Shown piece after piece: positions 59,976-64,000 of a DNA stretch of 64,000 bases (positions are counted from its first letter, which is position 1; each line of letters begins with the position of its first letter). Where the stretch lies: the NCBI RefSeq assembly GCF_009729545.1, contig NZ_WFIY01000004.1:780001-844000 (forward strand), in the 5' to 3' direction. The notes beneath the pieces were generated by a model. The model was not told the origin of the DNA. It saw only the letters and a program-made list of their open reading frames with translations, and ran no database searches. The stretch is from Acidianus infernus (GTDB lineage: Archaea > Thermoproteota > Thermoprotei_A > Sulfolobales > Sulfolobaceae). The position numbers were made by a program, and so were the translations under genes.

Positions 59976-61078
59976 GTTATTTTTCTTGCATCTATATTTA
60001 ATAGTTCCACTAGAAAAACTGTAGCATACATTCCCCTATCTAATGCAAAAGATATTTCGTTATTTTTCTCATCAGCTTTTAGACTTCTTACTTTCGTAAA
60101 CGCTTTTCTAACCAGTTGTGGCTTATTTATTTTCAACTCTTTTATCTTAAAATTACTTGGATCTATTCCTTCTTCATCATAAATTTCTTTACATATTTCA
60201 TCACATTTTCGTATATCAGAATATATGCCTAAAACAGAGTTTTTCCCTATATCATTCATTTTTCTAGATAAAAACTTATTGAACAAATAACTTTGATACG
60301 CTTCAACATAAAAACTTAGAGGAATAAACGAGTTTTTTAACGCTAAAAAGAAATTATTATCCTTGATAAGATTCTTCAGAAGTACTCTTTCCTGTTTAAA
60401 TTTACTTGGTATGAAACTTAATGCCTCCTTGTAATTTCCTTCCATTATCATTTTTCTTAAATCTTTCATTAAATCTGACTCTGAGTAAAAAGGGTAAGCT
60501 AATATAGACATTACTGCATTATACCAATCTTTTTTAACAATATAATAACCTATGACATGAGTCATGGGTCTCCTAGTTCCAAACCTTTGATAGCCTACAA
60601 AGGCTGGGATAAAAGGATCTTTATTAATTACCTTAATCCTTTCTATTACTTCATCAAATTTAGAAGTTACAAGTTTTATTGTGAATATATTTCCTGTATG
60701 GTTGAACTTTTGATTTGAATAACCAAGAAATTTTAGCTTAATCCCATCACTTTCAAATTCTTGCACAGTAGATGAAGAATCTGTGTAAACTATTTGGGAT
60801 GTGATTGCATTAGTGTCCTTTATTCCTATATAGTTAACTTTTCTCTTCAAAATTTTAGTTAATTCATACATTGCGGTAAAATGATCAACATTAGTCTTCT
60901 CTAGAAGATATACTGCGTATTTCCCAGATTTTTCTCCTTTCCATTCAATGCACGGTTTGTAGTTTATTTCTTCTATTACTCTAAAACCTTCTGGTCTAGG
61001 TATTTCTGCATCAATTGTAGGCCATTCGTGTAAATGTCTTTCAATTCCTACTGCAATATCAATGGAATTTATAGTAAT
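59972..61078 (-). CDS. truD: tRNA pseudouridine synthase TruD, apparent ATT start
   Basis: Modifies U13 in tRNA. The catalytic Asp is in YIGIKDTNAITSQ; later PAFVGYQRFGTRRPMTHVIG (TruD insert) and SFYVEAYQSYLFNKFLS. The first ATG (60871) would cut off about 69 conserved residues (IDIAVGIERHLHEWP, then RPEGFRVIEEINYKP, GKYAVYLLEKTNVDHFT). That frame has no ATG, GTG or TTG upstream, but an ATT (61076-61078) lies 6 nt after a perfect GGTGA (61085-61089), just inside pth2. ATT initiation is proposed; a sequence error is the alternative. 368 residues. Confidence 0.75.
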   Translation of the reverse strand: MTINSIDIAVGIERHLHEWPTIDAEIPRPEGFRVIEEINYKPCIEWKGEKSGKYAVYLLEKTNVDHFTAMYELTKILKRKVNYIGIKDTNAITSQIVYTDSSSTVQEFESDGIKLKFLGYSNQKFNHTGNIFTIKLVTSKFDEVIERIKVINKDPFIPAFVGYQRFGTRRPMTHVIGYYIVKKDWYNAVMSILAYPFYSESDLMKDLRKMIMEGNYKEALSFIPSKFKQERVLLKNLIKDNNFFLALKNSFIPLSFYVEAYQSYLFNKFLSRKMNDIGKNSVLGIYSDIRKCDEICKEIYDEEGIDPSNFKIKELKINKPQLVRKAFTKVRSLKADEKNNEISFALDRGMYATVFLVELLNIDARKIT

Positions 61079-61428
61079 TTTAGATCACCGGTTATTGAAT
61101 CTATTAAGGAGTCTTCACAAGGACCTATACCCGCACAAGTTATAGTCCCAGGTTCAACTTGAGTTTTTCCTGCATCTTGGATTATACTTACTGGTAAATT
61201 TTTTTGCCTGGCAAGTTCTGCTCTCTTCAGCAGTTCCTCAAGGTTTTCGACTTTTACAACTATCTTAGGCTGACCTTCATTTATCCATTCTTTAAGGCAA
61301 GATTTCCAGATATTATTATTGGAATTTAAAATATCTAAAACTAGAGAAACTGCTGCATGAGCAACCTGGGCAGCAATCTTACCTTTGCCCATTTTTATGT
61401 CATTCCGTACCATTATCACCATTTTCAT
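61069..61428 (-). CDS. pth2: Peptidyl-tRNA hydrolase 2
   Basis: 119 residues from ATG 61428, which is 26 bp from the symmetric TTTATAAA box (61451-61458) and so leaderless; GTG 61449 would add seven residues. KMVIMVRNDIKMGKGKIAAQ, VAHAAV and the C-terminal IQDAGKTQVEPGTITCAGIG identify Pth2, which releases stalled peptidyl-tRNA. Its 3' end overlaps truD by 10 nt. Confidence 0.95.
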   Translation of the reverse strand: MKMVIMVRNDIKMGKGKIAAQVAHAAVSLVLDILNSNNNIWKSCLKEWINEGQPKIVVKVENLEELLKRAELARQKNLPVSIIQDAGKTQVEPGTITCAGIGPCEDSLIDSITGDLKLL

Positions 61429-61450
61429 AAATCCTAAGTAATCTGACACT

Positions 61451-61458
61451 TTTATAAA
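61451..61458. promoter_or_regulatory. Symmetric TATA box TTTATAAA between divergent pth2 and Zn-ribbon genes
   Basis: A perfectly palindromic TTTATAAA, centre 61454.5. It is 26 bp from the pth2 ATG (61428). On the other side transcription would start about 61481, leaving a roughly 11-nt leader with a GAGGG site before TTG 61492. Confidence 0.6.
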
Positions 61459-61491
61459 CTCTCCAGAGTTGATATTTAGAGGGAAATAAAA

Positions 61492-61689
61492 TTGTCAGTC
61501 AAGCTTAGTTTAAGAGAAGAAATAGAGCCTCCAGTTTGCAGTAGTTGTGGAAGAATTATACATCCTAGAGAGAGAGGAGTAGCATTTTATTGCCCTAATT
61601 GTGGTGAAGTCTTGATATTAAGGGATAAATACTGTAGATTACAAGGGGTAGAATATACTTGTCCTAAGTGCGGTTTTACTGGACCTTAA
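61492..61689 (+). CDS. Archaeal Zn-ribbon protein (COG2888-like)
   Basis: 65 residues with four Cys pairs: PPVCSSCGRII, FYCPNCGEV, and TCPKCGFTG plus the Cys of DKYCRLQG. Small archaeal Zn-ribbon proteins of this type are placed beside aEF-1beta and are thought to bind RNA in translation. TTG 61492 follows GAGGG at good spacing. Confidence 0.8.
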   Translation: MSVKLSLREEIEPPVCSSCGRIIHPRERGVAFYCPNCGEVLILRDKYCRLQGVEYTCPKCGFTGP

Positions 61690-61703
61690 GAGGGGATTAT
61701 AAA

Positions 61704-61979
61704 ATGACAGATGTTTTGGTAGTACTAAAAGTATTTCCTGATAGCGATGAGGTTAATTTAGATAAGTTAGCAGAGGAAATATCTAAGAAACTTCCTCAAA
61801 ATTATTCCATAGTGAGAAAAGAGACTGAACCTATAGCTTTTGGTTTACAAGCTCTAGTTCTTTACGTTAAAATGCCAGAAGAGACTGAAGGAGGAACAGA
61901 TACGCTTGAAGAAATTGCTTCTAATGTAGAAGGAGTAAGTCATGCCGAAGTAGTTGGAATAACGAGGCTCGGCTTTTAA
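61704..61979 (+). CDS. ef1b: Translation elongation factor aEF-1beta
   Basis: 91 residues; nucleotide exchange factor for aEF-1alpha. The ferredoxin-like fold pattern is VVLKVFPDSDEVNLDKLAEE, then EPIAFGLQALVLYVKMPEET and a C-terminal VSHAEVVGITRLGF. ATG 61704 is chosen; a longer frame to 61668 only reads back into the Zn-ribbon gene. G-rich GAGGGGAT lies 5-10 nt upstream. Confidence 0.92.
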   Translation: MTDVLVVLKVFPDSDEVNLDKLAEEISKKLPQNYSIVRKETEPIAFGLQALVLYVKMPEETEGGTDTLEEIASNVEGVSHAEVVGITRLGF

Positions 61980-62030
61980 TAAGTTAATCTCTTTTATCTA
62001 GTTTTCCATATATTTTAGTGGAGATCATAT

Positions 62031-64000
<1,970 letters not shown>

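Overview
The window is AT-rich, gene-dense archaeal chromosome, almost certainly from a member of the order Sulfolobales (Sulfolobus/Saccharolobus/Acidianus relatives). The evidence is reverse gyrase, the crenarchaeal PolB3, an Rpo3 with a ferredoxin-like insert, Kae1/Bud32, a class II LysRS, glycerol-1-phosphate dehydrogenase, an AglH-type GPT, an Ard1-like acetyltransferase, many TATA boxes about 26 bp before leaderless starts, GGTGA ribosome binding sites inside operons, and SSV-type integrase relics at tRNA genes. The genus cannot be fixed from sequence alone.

Layout. 1-6.6 kb: 3' part of reverse gyrase, a nitrilase-fold protein without its catalytic residues, eS25, a TrmB-type regulator, a tiny ribbon-helix-helix protein, tRNA m1A methyltransferase and two A-type ATP synthase stalk subunits. 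6.6-11.2 kb: aldo-keto reductase, then a reverse-strand set with thi4, eS24, eS31, kae1, bud32 and rdgB. 11.2-18.5 kb: ubiX, a Cys-rich protein, endA, a DUF47 protein, two unknown proteins, glyS, agmatinase, rpo12, aIF1 and TFB. 18.6-26.1 kb: tRNA-Gln, an EF-Tu-like protein without a P-loop, lysS, an S2P-type protease, a radical SAM gene and pelota. 26.1-33.4 kb: a GNAT gene, polB3, dnaG, tyrS, a YjbQ protein and a PurM-like protein. 33.4-42.9 kb: one long operon uS13-uS4-uS11-rpo3-eL18-uL13-uS9-rpo10-uS2, running on into memo, an unknown protein, isopentenyl phosphate kinase, IDI-2, GGPP synthase and aglH, so translation, transcription, lipid and N-glycan precursor genes lie on one strand. 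42.9-49.6 kb: tRNA-Pro and tRNA-His around mobile-element debris, coaBC, an Ard1-like acetyltransferase, an overlapping four-gene unknown cassette (ASKHA-like, nucleotidyltransferase, CitG-like, phosphoesterase-like), a DNA-binding-like protein with a palindromic promoter, and an intron-bearing tRNA-Met with an integrase relic. 49.6-64 kb: ahcY, FKBP, egsA, aCPSF1, tRNA-Val followed by a decayed 0.9 kb, a ThDP-fold protein lacking catalytic motifs, eL40, aspS, truD, pth2, a Zn-ribbon protein, aEF-1beta and the 5' part of cdc48.

Most of the window is conserved housekeeping. The points most worth a second look are: truD, whose conserved N-terminus has no ATG/GTG/TTG but has an ATT behind a perfect Shine-Dalgarno; two SSV-type int(N) relics reading into tRNA-Pro and tRNA-Met; paired transposase-like remnants at 43.3 and 55.3 kb; symmetric TATA boxes apparently shared by divergent genes; GGTGA sites whose TGA is the upstream stop codon; several apparent pseudoenzymes; and the 45.4-48.4 kb cassette. 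Three genes under 60 codons were found by direct reading: an RHH protein, Rpo12 and eL40. No CRISPR array and no intact insertion sequence was seen.
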